64,000 nt of DNA, taken from positions 744,001-808,000 of the forward strand of contig NZ_CP036250.1 of assembly GCF_004300825.1 (NCBI RefSeq), given 5' to 3'. Position 1 is the stretch's first letter; each line of letters begins with the position of its first letter. The notes below the pieces were generated by a model, which was not told the origin of the DNA, searched no databases, and was given only the letters and a program-made list of their open reading frames with translations. Source of the DNA: Egicoccus halophilus (lineage in GTDB: Bacteria; Actinomycetota; Nitriliruptoria; Nitriliruptorales; Nitriliruptoraceae). The position numbers were made by a program, and so were the translations under genes. Of the stretch, positions 25,330-37,076 are shown piece by piece.

Positions 25330-26460
25330 ATGAGGCGCGTGCACGTCCTCGTCGTCACGACCGTCCACACGCCGCTGGACGCCCGTGTCCACCACCGACA
25401 GATCCGGTCGTTGGTGGCCGCGGGCGTCGAGGTGACCTACGCCGCGCCGTTCCGTGCCACCGGCACCGACCCGGGACAGGTCCTCGCCGGGGTGCGGACC
25501 ATCGACCTGCCGCACGCGGTCGGTCGCCGACGGCTGGGCGCGCTGCTGGCGGCCCGCCGCCTGCTGGCCAGCGTCGCCCGTTCCGGCGGCGTCGACCTCG
25601 TGCTGCTGCACGATCCCGAGCTCGCCGCGGCGGTCGTGGGCCGCCTGGGCGGACTGCCCCCGGTCGTGCTCGACGTGCACGAGGACCTCGTGGGCAGTCT
25701 GCCGGACCGGCCGTGGGTGCCAGCGGCACTGCGACCGCCGGCGACGGTGCTCGCCCGAGCGCTGGAGCGGTGGGCCGAGGGCGCGCTGCACCTGCTGCTC
25801 GCCGAGGACGCCTACCAGCGACGGTTCCTGCGTCCCCATCCGGTCGTGCCCAACCTGCCGTGGGCCCCCAGCGGTGCGCTGCCGGCCGCCGGGAGCGCCG
25901 AGCGGGTCGTGTACGTCGGACGCGTGTCACGGTTCCGTGGCGCCTTCGAGCTCGTCGGCCTGGGGGAGCGCCTGCACGCCGCGGACGGCCCGCACCTCGA
26001 GGTGGTCGGTCCGGCCGACGCCGAGGTCCGGCCCGTCCTCGTCGAGGCCGAGGCGCGGGGCGTGCTGACCTGGCGGGGGTACCTGCCCAACGACCGCGCG
26101 CTCGCCCGGGTGCACGGCGCCGTGGCCGGACTCAGCCTGCTCCACGACGTGCCCAACTACCGCGTCTCGATGCCCACGAAGGTGGTCGAGTACCTCAGCC
26201 TCGGCGTCCCCGTGGTCACGACCCCGCTGCCCGCCGCGACCGCGCTGGTCGAGGCCGCCGGCGGCGGCGTCGTGGTGCCCTTCGCCGACGCCGACGCGGC
26301 CGCCGACGCGGTGCTGGCCCTGGCCGCCGACCGCGAGCGGTGTGCGTCGCTGGGCGCGGCGGGACGGGCCTTCGTCGTCGCCCACCACAGCTGGGACGCG
26401 GCGGCGCCCCGGTTCGTCGCCCAGCTCACGGACTGGGCCCGGGACGGAGCCGCCGCGTGA
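25330..26460 (+). CDS. GT4-like glycosyltransferase
   Basis: This 376-residue protein begins at an ATG 19 bases after the dehydrogenase stop. It has a GT-B layout: VTTVHTPLDARVHHRQIRSL at the N-terminus, LLHDPELAAAVV and VLDVHEDL in the acceptor domain, then VVYVGRVSRFRGAFELV and MPTKVVEYLSLGVPVVTTPL in the donor domain. It is similar in plan to enzymes of teichuronic and exopolysaccharide synthesis. It overlaps the next gene by 4 bp (GTGA), which indicates an operon. Confidence 0.9.
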   Translation: MRRVHVLVVTTVHTPLDARVHHRQIRSLVAAGVEVTYAAPFRATGTDPGQVLAGVRTIDLPHAVGRRRLGALLAARRLLASVARSGGVDLVLLHDPELAAAVVGRLGGLPPVVLDVHEDLVGSLPDRPWVPAALRPPATVLARALERWAEGALHLLLAEDAYQRRFLRPHPVVPNLPWAPSGALPAAGSAERVVYVGRVSRFRGAFELVGLGERLHAADGPHLEVVGPADAEVRPVLVEAEARGVLTWRGYLPNDRALARVHGAVAGLSLLHDVPNYRVSMPTKVVEYLSLGVPVVTTPLPAATALVEAAGGGVVVPFADADAAADAVLALAADRERCASLGAAGRAFVVAHHSWDAAAPRFVAQLTDWARDGAAA

Positions 26461-27400
26461 GCGCCTCCGACGGTGTCCTCGACCCCCTGCCCGCCGGCGC
26501 AGGCGTGTCGGTGGTCGTGCCCGCCCTGCACGCGCAGGCCGCCGTCGGACGCGCGGTGCGCTCGGCCCTCGCGCAGGACCTCGTCGACGAGGTGGTGGTC
26601 GCCGCCGGTGACCCCGACACCGCACGCGCCGTGACGGTGGCGGCCGACGGTGACCCGCGCGTCCGGGTGGTCGACAACCCCTCGGGCCGCACACCCGACG
26701 CGCTCAACGCGGCCATCGACGCCAGCAACGGTGAGGTGGTCGTCCGCCTCGACGCCCACGCCGTGCTGCCTCCCGGCTACGTCGCCCGCGCGGTCGAGAC
26801 CCTGCGGCGCACCGGCGCCGCGAACGTCGGCGGGAAGCAGGTCCCGGTGGCCGAGCGGGGGTTCGCGCGTGCCGTGGCCGTCGCCATGGCCTCGCCGGCC
26901 GGCGCCGGTGGTGCCACCTACCGCGTCGGCGGCGCGGAAGGTCCGGTCGACACGGTCTACCTCGGCGTGTTCCGGCGATCGGCGCTCACCGCCGTCGGCG
27001 GTTACGACCCCCGCTTCACGCGCAACCAGGACGCCGAGCTCAACGTCCGGCTCGCCGCGGCCGGCTACACGGTCTGGTTCGACCCGCGGCTGGCCGTCGA
27101 CTACACCCCACGCGACTCCGTCCGCGGTCTCGCCGCGCAGTACCTGCAGTACGGCCGCTGGCGACGGTTGACCGCCCGTACGCACCGGAACTCGCTCGGG
27201 CCGCGCCAGCTCGCCGCGCCGTTGCTGGTCGTCGGGCTGGGGACCGCCTTCGTGCTGTCCGCGCTGAGCGCGTTCTGGCCGCTGTTCGGACTGGCGGTCG
27301 CGACCTACGTCGCGGCACTGGTCGTCGCGGCCGCACCGGCCGTGCCGGCCCTGCGTCTGCTGCCCGAGGTCGTCGTCGCACTCGGGACGATGCACGTGTC

Positions 27401-29008
<1,608 letters not shown>

Positions 29009-29106
29009 CCGTGGTCGCCGCCGGTTGCTCGTCGCGGGTGTCGGCGAGCGGACGTCGGCGTGGGGGAACGCTCACCGACGGCGGGCGGACGCACCTCGTC
29101 CGGGCG

Positions 29107-29709
29107 TCAGCCGGGCAGGCCGGCGCGGCGGAGTACCTGCAGCACCTCGTCACCGGTCAGCCCCGCCTCCTGCAGGGCCACCGTCAGGCGGCCGGCCAGC
29201 AGCGGGTTGCCGCACCGCGGACAGAAGTTGCCCTGACCGAGGGCCTCGGGCAACGGGAAGCCACAGCGGTGGCACGCGGCGACGTCGAGGCGCTCCTGCA
29301 CCCCGGCGTCCCGCAGCGCGTCGACGTAGCCCCGCGCGTACTCCCACTGCACGTAGCGGTCGGGCTCGGGCGCGTAGGCCGGCTCGTGCACCGGCGTCTC
29401 GCCGGTGTCGAGGAGCAGCTGCAGGTTCTCCCGCAGCATGTCCCACGGGTAGTAGTGCTCCTCCGCGCAGTCGTGGCACCACACCGCCACGCCGCGGTAG
29501 CCCTCCGGACGGAACGTGGCCTCGAAGTCGGCCAGGTCGTGCAGGTCCTGGCGGATCATCGCCGTCTCGTGCTCGTCGAGGGGCTCGTCGGAGAAACCGT
29601 CCGCGTCGTCGTCGAGGCCTTCGTCCTCGAAGCCCTCGTCGTCGAAGCGCTCGTCGTCGAAGTCGTCGTCCGCCACCGAGAGCCTTTCGGGTCCGACCGT
29701 CTCGGGCAT
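29107..29709 (-). CDS. DUF5319-family protein with zinc ribbon
   Basis: The 200-residue protein (start MPETVG) has a highly acidic N-terminus (DDDFDDERFDDEGFEDEG), a middle part with WCHDCAEEHYYPWDMLRENL typical of DUF5319, and an added C-terminal zinc ribbon, CHRCGFPLPEAL...FCPRCGNP. DUF5319 proteins are restricted to Actinobacteria and are often next to IMP dehydrogenase genes, as here with guaB3 divergently encoded 120 bp away. Function is unknown. The extra zinc ribbon may be particular to this lineage. Confidence 0.8.
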   Translation of the reverse strand: MPETVGPERLSVADDDFDDERFDDEGFEDEGLDDDADGFSDEPLDEHETAMIRQDLHDLADFEATFRPEGYRGVAVWCHDCAEEHYYPWDMLRENLQLLLDTGETPVHEPAYAPEPDRYVQWEYARGYVDALRDAGVQERLDVAACHRCGFPLPEALGQGNFCPRCGNPLLAGRLTVALQEAGLTGDEVLQVLRRAGLPG

Positions 29710-29790
29710 GGCCACCCAGCGTACGCCGGCCCCGACCCCGGCGGGCGCGCTCGCCCACACCCGCACGACACCGGGCGACGCGGCGGCCAG

Positions 29791-29796
29791 TAGGCT
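29791..29796 (+). promoter_or_regulatory. -10 box candidate for guaB3
   Basis: TAGGCT lies 34 bases before the guaB3 GTG. It matches the TAnnnT pattern seen before other transcription units in the window. No clear -35 was seen. Confidence 0.4.
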
Positions 29797-29829
29797 CCGG
29801 GCTCGTCCACGACCCGGGGTCCATCAGCC

Positions 29830-30948
29830 GTGCACACGACCACGATCGGCGGCAACCGTCAGGCGTCCGTCGGCTACGAGCTCGACGACATCTCGCTCGT
29901 CCCGAGTCGACGTACCCGCGACGTCGAACTCGTCGACGTCAGCTGGTCGCTGGACGCCTACCGCTTCGCCCTGCCGGTCCTCGGTGCACCGCTCGACGCG
30001 GTCGTCTCGCCCGGCACCGCCCGGCAGCTCGGGGAGCTCGGCGGTCTCGGCGTGCTCGCCCTCGAAGGGCTCTGGACCCGCTACGAGGACCCCGAGGAGG
30101 TGCTCGCCGAGATCGCGTCGCTGCGGCCCGGCCCGGAGGCGACCGTGCGCCTCCAGCAGCTCTACCACGAGCCCGTCCGCGAGGAGCTCATCGGTCGTCG
30201 CATCGAACAGCTCAAGGCGGGCGGTCAGCTCGCCGCCGGCAGCCTGACCCCGCAGAAGGTGGAGCGCTACCACCACGCCGCGCTCGAAGCCGGTCTGGAC
30301 CTGCTGCTGGTCAACGGCGTCACCGTCACCGCCCAGCACGTCGGCAAGCCCGGGACCGAGCCGCTGGACCTCAAGTCGTTCACCGCGCGCTACGACATCC
30401 CCGTCGTGGCCGGTGGCGTCGCCTCCGCCAAGTCGGCCCTGCACCTGATGCGTACCGGTGCCGTCGGCGTGCTGGTCGGCACCGGCTCGTCGGCCTCGAC
30501 CACCGCCGACGCGCTCGGGGTGCACGTGCCGCTGGCCACCGCCATCGCGGAGGTCGCCGCCGCCCGGACCCGGTACCTGGAGGAGTCCGGCCGCTACGTG
30601 CACGTGATCGCCGCCGGTGGGATCCGCACCGGCGGGGACCTGGCCAAGGCGATCGCCTGCGGCGCCGATGCGGTCATGCTCGGTCGCGCGCTCGCCGCCG
30701 CCGACGAAGCCCCCGGACGCGGGGCCTACTGGGGCCTGGCGGCCGCACACAACACCCTGCCCCGCAGCCGCTTCGACCTCGTCGAGCCGGTCGGTCCGAT
30801 GCAGGCCGTGCTCGAGGGACCGGCGCACCGGGCCGACGGCACCCTGAACCTCGTCGGCGGCCTGCGCCGCGCGATGGGCGTCACCGGCTACCGGTCGCTG
30901 TCCCGCCTCCGCGAGGCCGAGCTCGCCGTCCGCGCCGGGCGGCGCTGA
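29830..30948 (+). CDS. guaB3: GuaB3-type IMP dehydrogenase/GMP reductase family protein
   Basis: This 372-residue (beta/alpha)8 protein starts at GTG and belongs to the GuaB3 branch of the IMPDH/GMPR family. Seen motifs are YELDDISLVPSRRTRD, LPVLGAPLDAVVSP, VVAGGVASAKSALHLM, VHVIAAGGIRTGGDLAKAIACGADAVMLG and a C-terminal RRAMGVTGYRSL. No CBS domains are present. The loop where classical IMPDH carries its catalytic Cys reads GTGSSASTTADALG and has no Cys. Substrate and reaction therefore remain open; cyanobacterial GuaB3 has been reported as a GMP reductase. It is divergent from the DUF5319 gene and close to guaA, a synteny common in Actinobacteria. Confidence 0.9.
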   Translation: MHTTTIGGNRQASVGYELDDISLVPSRRTRDVELVDVSWSLDAYRFALPVLGAPLDAVVSPGTARQLGELGGLGVLALEGLWTRYEDPEEVLAEIASLRPGPEATVRLQQLYHEPVREELIGRRIEQLKAGGQLAAGSLTPQKVERYHHAALEAGLDLLLVNGVTVTAQHVGKPGTEPLDLKSFTARYDIPVVAGGVASAKSALHLMRTGAVGVLVGTGSSASTTADALGVHVPLATAIAEVAAARTRYLEESGRYVHVIAAGGIRTGGDLAKAIACGADAVMLGRALAAADEAPGRGAYWGLAAAHNTLPRSRFDLVEPVGPMQAVLEGPAHRADGTLNLVGGLRRAMGVTGYRSLSRLREAELAVRAGRR

Positions 30949-30976
30949 CCGCTCCACCACCCGCCAGGTGGCCACG

Positions 30977-32152
30977 ATGCCCGGTGACGCGGTGGAACCC
31001 GTCGGCAGCGGTCCGCCGCCCGACCGCCAGCCGGGCGCGGCCACGGCGTGGCGGGACCCGGCCGTGGTCGCCTACGCGGTAGCGCTCGGCGTCGCGATCG
31101 TCCAGTGCACGGCCGCGCTCGCCGGCGTGGCGCCCTTCGCCGGCCACGCCGATCGACTCGCGCGCGCCGGCGTGCCCTACCTCGCCGCGTTCGGGCTCCT
31201 GCTCGCCCTGCGGCGCGGCGGCCGACGGGCCGACGTGTCGGGACCGCCGCTGGATCCGTGGCTGATCGCCCTGGCCGTCGCCGGCGGAGTGCTCGCCGGC
31301 TGGCTGCTGGTGCGCTTCGGTCTCGCCCTGCCGGCGGCGGTGGGTGCCGAGCACGGCTTCTACCGGCTCAAGGGACGGATCACGAGCCCGCTCGGGGACC
31401 ACAACACCGCCGCCGGACTGCTGCTGGTGCCGCTGGTGGCGAGCGCGGTGCTGGGCGCCACCCGACACCCCCGGTGGTGGCTGCTCGGCGCCCTGGTCGC
31501 ACTCGGGACCGCGGCGACGCTGTCCCGCGGGGTCGCGGTCGTGCTCGCCGGCATGGTCGTCCTCGCGGCGTTCACGGCCAGTCGTCGACGGGTGACGCTC
31601 GGGCTCGCCGGCGCGCTGGCGATCGTCGTGCTCGGTCTCGTCGCCACGAGCCTGACGCTGGACACCTCGGTCCCGGCCGGCACCGCCCCACCCGGACCAG
31701 CGACCCAGGCCGGTGCCGGCCCACTGGGCGCGTCGGTGCTGGGGCGCATCGACCTCGCCGTTCGTGGGGTCGAGACCGGGCTCGACCACCCGCTGCTCGG
31801 CATCGGCCTGGGGCGCTTCGCGTCCGCAGCCGGCGACCTGCCGCGCCCCAACGACCACGCCCACCAGGCCGTCGCGCACGCCCTGGCCGAGGGCGGCGTG
31901 CCACTGGCGGTGGCCACGGTGGTCGCGGCGCTCACGCTCGCGGTCCGCGGGCTCCGTGCTCCCCGCTCCGGGCGGCGGGACCTGGTGCTGCTCGCCGGCG
32001 CGGGCCTGCTGGTCCACGCCCAGATCGAGATTCTGTCCGGCCGGCTCGGTCACGAGGTCCTGCTGGCGGTGCTGCTCGGCCTCGGAGCGCCGGCGACGAA
32101 CCGTCCCGCGAGGGCCGGTCGCGAGCCGGGAGCCGGCTCCACCGGCGGATAG
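30977..32152 (+). CDS. O-antigen ligase/polymerase-like membrane protein
   Basis: This ~391-residue integral membrane protein has about ten hydrophobic segments. The Wzy_C/O-antigen-ligase signature lies in the large loop after the middle helices: a GDHNTAAGLLL segment, then LDHPLLGIGLGRFASAAG and NDHAHQAVAHALAEGG. ATG 30977 is chosen because AGGTGG sits just upstream; GTG 30968 is an alternative. The family joins or polymerises lipid-linked glycans outside the membrane. It may serve the polysaccharide locus although it lies among purine genes. Confidence 0.78.
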   Translation: MPGDAVEPVGSGPPPDRQPGAATAWRDPAVVAYAVALGVAIVQCTAALAGVAPFAGHADRLARAGVPYLAAFGLLLALRRGGRRADVSGPPLDPWLIALAVAGGVLAGWLLVRFGLALPAAVGAEHGFYRLKGRITSPLGDHNTAAGLLLVPLVASAVLGATRHPRWWLLGALVALGTAATLSRGVAVVLAGMVVLAAFTASRRRVTLGLAGALAIVVLGLVATSLTLDTSVPAGTAPPGPATQAGAGPLGASVLGRIDLAVRGVETGLDHPLLGIGLGRFASAAGDLPRPNDHAHQAVAHALAEGGVPLAVATVVAALTLAVRGLRAPRSGRRDLVLLAGAGLLVHAQIEILSGRLGHEVLLAVLLGLGAPATNRPARAGREPGAGSTGG

Positions 32153-32236
32153 CCTGCGCGCCATCCCGGCCGCAGGTCGCGGAGTCGGTCCTCCGTCTCG
32201 ACCGTTCCCCGCCCCGGCCGTCCGCCAGGAGCTGCC

Positions 32237-33811
<1,575 letters not shown>

Positions 33812-33819
33812 CCCGAGGT

Positions 33820-33835
33820 CCGACGGTGTCGTCGG
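33820..33835. terminator. Short hairpin between guaA and the convergent glucosaminidase gene
   Basis: CCGACG (33820-33825) pairs with CGTCGG (33830-33835) around GTGT, in the 24-bp gap between convergent genes. The stem is short, so support is modest. Confidence 0.35.
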
Positions 33836-35002
33836 TCAGGGCAGGGCGCGGGTGACGAAGGTGGCGGCCTGGGCGCGGTTCACGGGCTGGTCGGGGCGGA
33901 AGGTGTTGTCGTCGTAGCCGGTGGTGATACCGGCCTGGGCGACGGCGCCGATCGCGAGCCGGTGACGGGTGCCCCGGACGTCGGTGAAGGTCGGCTCCGC
34001 GTCTGGCAGGCCCAGCGCCCGCTGCAGCATCGTGGCAAGTTGGGCGCGGGTGACGGGTTGGTCCGGGCAGAACCGGTCCGGGCCGCAGCCGGACGTGATG
34101 CCGGCGGCGTACAGCGCACCGATGTTGGCACCGTGCGTCGCGCCGGCGTCGCGGAACGGATGCGGCGCCGCCGGCAGGTCGAGCGACCGGGCCAGGATCG
34201 TGGCCAGCTGCCCACGCGTCACCGGCGCCTCGGGGCAGAAGTGCGTGGAGGTGCAGCCCTGCACGACGCTCCGCCGGACGAGGTTCTCGATCGCGGGGCC
34301 GTGCGCGTGACCGCTGCCGACGTCGGCGAACCGCGGACGGCTCAACCCGCCGTTGACCTCGGCGTGGGCGAGCATCGACCGGTGGATCGAGAGGATCTTG
34401 CTCGCGTAGAGCGGGTCGGTGGCCCAGTTGCCGCTGCCCATCTGCTCCCAGGTGCTGGCCCTGCCCTTGGGGGTGACGAGATGGAAGCGGGGACTCTCCA
34501 GCGGGTGGGCGAGACGGGCGATCGTCACGGTCGGGTCCGCGTAGGCCCGCAGGTGCTGGATCTGCGCCCGGACCCCGATCCGGGCGTCGCGGAACTGCGC
34601 GACGGTGCAGGTGCCCCCGTCGCAGGCGCCGATGCCGGAGAAGTTGTTGTAGGTGGCGTGGACCTGGCCGTGCGAGGGCCAACGGAACCAGCCGGTCTCG
34701 AGCACCGACTGGGCGAACGCGAGGTCGCCGGCGACCCCTTCGGCGCGGCCCTCCTCGACGAAGTACTGCGCGAGGAGCTCGGGGGACACCGTCGCCCGGT
34801 AGCCGGCCGGTGCACTGGCCTGGAACCAGGCGGCGATACCCGCGGCACTGACCCGATCGGGTTGCAGGACCGGGGTGTGCGTCGAGGCCTGCGCCGTGGC
34901 CGGGGCGACCAGCGCGCCGACGGCGACGGCGAGCGCGAGCAGGGCGGCCAACGCGGCGGCGGAGCGCCGGCGCGAGCCGGTGGGAGCGGGGGCGGACGAC
35001 AT
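33836..35002 (-). CDS. Secreted N-acetylglucosaminidase with three SLH repeats
   Basis: The start at ATG 35002 gives a good signal peptide (AALAALLALAVAVGALVAPATAQA) and a 388-residue protein. Residues ~40-215 form a FlgJ/GH73-like glucosaminidase: GDLAFAQSVLETGWFRW contains the expected catalytic Glu, followed by YNNFSGIGAC, FRDARIGVRAQIQHL and DPLYASKIL. Three SLH repeats occupy about 225-388 (FADVGSGHAHGPAIE, FRDAGATHGANIG, FTDVRGTRHRLAIG, each followed by a G-I/V-x-x-G-C/Y motif and TRxQLAT). It should hydrolyse peptidoglycan glycan strands while held on the wall polymer. Confidence 0.9.
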   Translation of the reverse strand: MSSAPAPTGSRRRSAAALAALLALAVAVGALVAPATAQASTHTPVLQPDRVSAAGIAAWFQASAPAGYRATVSPELLAQYFVEEGRAEGVAGDLAFAQSVLETGWFRWPSHGQVHATYNNFSGIGACDGGTCTVAQFRDARIGVRAQIQHLRAYADPTVTIARLAHPLESPRFHLVTPKGRASTWEQMGSGNWATDPLYASKILSIHRSMLAHAEVNGGLSRPRFADVGSGHAHGPAIENLVRRSVVQGCTSTHFCPEAPVTRGQLATILARSLDLPAAPHPFRDAGATHGANIGALYAAGITSGCGPDRFCPDQPVTRAQLATMLQRALGLPDAEPTFTDVRGTRHRLAIGAVAQAGITTGYDDNTFRPDQPVNRAQAATFVTRALP

Positions 35003-35232
35003 GGGGAACGACACGGGCGGCCTGACACTGGGGAGCGGGGATGGGGCGTGCTGTCGGGTAACCGAGGTCTCGTCGTCGGCGTCGGTCGCGGCCCCGGGGA
35101 TCGGCCGCATCGCGCGGCCGACACCCGGCATGGTCGGCCGGCCCTGCGGTAGGTTGACCGCGCGTGCGCGCAGCGCCGCCGTATGGGCACCCGAGGCAGG
35201 CTGCGCCCTCACAACTACGGGAAGACACGGAC

Positions 35233-35787
35233 ATGGAGTGGCTGATCGTCCTGGCCGTCGTGGTGGTGCTGGTCGTCGCCGTGGTCGCCATGTACAACCG
35301 GTTGGTGCGCGCCCGGGTGCGGGTCGACGAGGCCTGGGCCCAGATCGACACGCAGCTGCAGCGGCGACACGACCTGATCCCCAACCTGGTGGAGACGGTC
35401 AAGGGCTACGCCGCTCACGAGCGGGAGACCTTCGAGGAGGTCACCGCCGCGCGGTCCCGCGCGCTGCAGGTCGCGCAGCCGGGTGAGCTCGCCGAGGCGG
35501 AGAACGAGCTGACGCAGGCGCTGGGCCGCCTGCTGGCCATCAGCGAGAACTACCCCCAGTTGCGTGCCGACGCGAACTTCCGGCAGCTGCAGGAGGAGCT
35601 CGCGCACACCGAGAACCTGGTCGCCGGCGCGCGCGGTCACTACAACGCCAGCGTGCGGACCTACGACGAGACCCGGCAGGTGTTCCCGACCTCGCTGATC
35701 GCCGGCATGTTCAACTTCGAGGGACGCGAGTACTTCGAGGTCGAGACCGTCGAGGTCCGCGCGGTGCCCGACGTCTCGTTCGAGTAG
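35233..35787 (+). CDS. LemA family membrane protein
   Basis: The 184-residue protein starts at MEWLIVLAVVVVLVVAVVAM, a single N-terminal transmembrane helix, followed by the conserved LemA helical bundle: RVRVDEAWAQIDTQLQRRHDLIPNLVETVKGY and YNASVRTYDETRQVFPTSLIAGMFNF. LemA proteins are often paired with HtpX-type proteases, and this one overlaps the M48 protease start by one base (TAGTG). The molecular function of LemA is unknown. Confidence 0.95.
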   Translation: MEWLIVLAVVVVLVVAVVAMYNRLVRARVRVDEAWAQIDTQLQRRHDLIPNLVETVKGYAAHERETFEEVTAARSRALQVAQPGELAEAENELTQALGRLLAISENYPQLRADANFRQLQEELAHTENLVAGARGHYNASVRTYDETRQVFPTSLIAGMFNFEGREYFEVETVEVRAVPDVSFE

Positions 35788-36977
35788 TGGCCGACGGCGG
35801 AGGCCCTGACCGGGACGGCGCACGACGACCCGAGCCCGCCGTCTACGACGAGCTGCAGCGTGCCAACCGGCGGGCGACCCGGTTGCTGCTCGGCGCAACC
35901 GTGTTCCTCGCCCTGGTGCTGGTCTGGATCCTGGTCGGCTGGTTCGCGCCGCAGGCGGCCCTGGACCCGGTGACGGCTGTGCCCATCACCGCCGGCGGCG
36001 CCCTGCTCGGGGTCGGCGGGACCTACCTCGCCTACCGCGGGGGGCCGGCCATCGCCCTGCGGGCCGCGAAGGCGCGGCCCGCGCCGCGCGAGCAGTACCC
36101 GCAACTGCACAACGTGTTCGACGAGGTGTGCGTGTCGGCGGGGATCGCGAACACGCGACCCAAGCTGTACGTGGTCGACGACCCGGCCCCCAACGCGTTC
36201 GCGACCGGTCTGCGCCTCGAGGACAGCCACGTCGCGGTCACCACCGGCCTGGTCGAGCGCCTGCCCCGCTACGAGTTGCGGGCCGTGTTGGCCCACGAGG
36301 TCGCGCACATCGTCAACGACGACATCCGCGCGGTCACGGTCGCGGTCGCCACCGCCGGTCTGGTCGCCCTGCTGGCCGACGTGCTGGTCCGGGCGATGTG
36401 GTTCGGTGGCCGCGGCGGGCGTGGCGGCAACCGCGGCGGCAACAGTGCCGGCGCCGCCCAGGTGGTCTTCCTGGTCCTCGGGCTGCTCGCCGTCGTGCTC
36501 GCGCCGATCGCGGCCCAACTGATCCGCTTCGCCGTCTCGCGGCAGCGCGAGTACCTCGCCGACGCCACCGCGGCGGACCTGCTGCGTGACCCGCAGTCGA
36601 TGGTCAACGCGCTGCGGCGTCTCGACGCGGACCGGACCGAGATCCGGCAGTTCGAGGTCGCGACCGCCCACCTGTGGTTCGAGGAGCCCAACGACACCAA
36701 GGGCAAGGACCGTGGCGCGAAGATGGCGCGGCGCTTCGCCACGCACCCGTCGATCGGCGAGCGCATCGAGCGGCTCGCCCGGCTCAACGCCGGCACGGTG
36801 CGCCTCGACGACCCGCTGCCGCCACCGCCGCAGTCGCCGGGTCCGTCCGCGCCACCACCGTCGTCGGGCCCACGGGGCGGCTCCGACGCCCTCGACCCCC
36901 TGCGCTTCCCGGGCACCGGTGGCCGGCATCCCGGCTCCCCGGGGGCCTCGGGACCGCCGCCACCCCCACGCTCGTGA
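35787..36977 (+). CDS. M48 family (HtpX-like) membrane metalloprotease
   Basis: This 396-residue protein starts at GTG overlapping lemA. It has two N-terminal transmembrane helices, the zinc-binding motif HEVAH (His170, Glu171, His174) within LRAVLAHEVAHIVNDDI, a further hydrophobic pair around residues 190-255 separated by a GGRGGRGGNRGG linker, and the third zinc-ligand region SRQREYLADATAADLL. A Pro/Ser/Gly-rich tail of ~70 residues ends the protein. HtpX-like enzymes degrade misfolded membrane proteins. The LemA-M48 pairing is common. Confidence 0.93.
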   Translation: MADGGGPDRDGARRPEPAVYDELQRANRRATRLLLGATVFLALVLVWILVGWFAPQAALDPVTAVPITAGGALLGVGGTYLAYRGGPAIALRAAKARPAPREQYPQLHNVFDEVCVSAGIANTRPKLYVVDDPAPNAFATGLRLEDSHVAVTTGLVERLPRYELRAVLAHEVAHIVNDDIRAVTVAVATAGLVALLADVLVRAMWFGGRGGRGGNRGGNSAGAAQVVFLVLGLLAVVLAPIAAQLIRFAVSRQREYLADATAADLLRDPQSMVNALRRLDADRTEIRQFEVATAHLWFEEPNDTKGKDRGAKMARRFATHPSIGERIERLARLNAGTVRLDDPLPPPPQSPGPSAPPPSSGPRGGSDALDPLRFPGTGGRHPGSPGASGPPPPPRS

Positions 36978-37076
36978 CCCCGTCGCAGGTGGGGGACCCG
37001 CCCTCGCCCGGCGCCACGTCGCACAGCGGGTGTCGCTGACGGCGGCGCCGTGCGTCGCGAGCGGCGCCGACGCAGG

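Noticed and set aside
22893-25370. 825-codon minus-strand open frame opposite the sulfotransferase and dehydrogenase genes
   Set aside because: It covers two clear plus-strand enzyme genes and their intergenic region, and its sequence has no recognisable domain.
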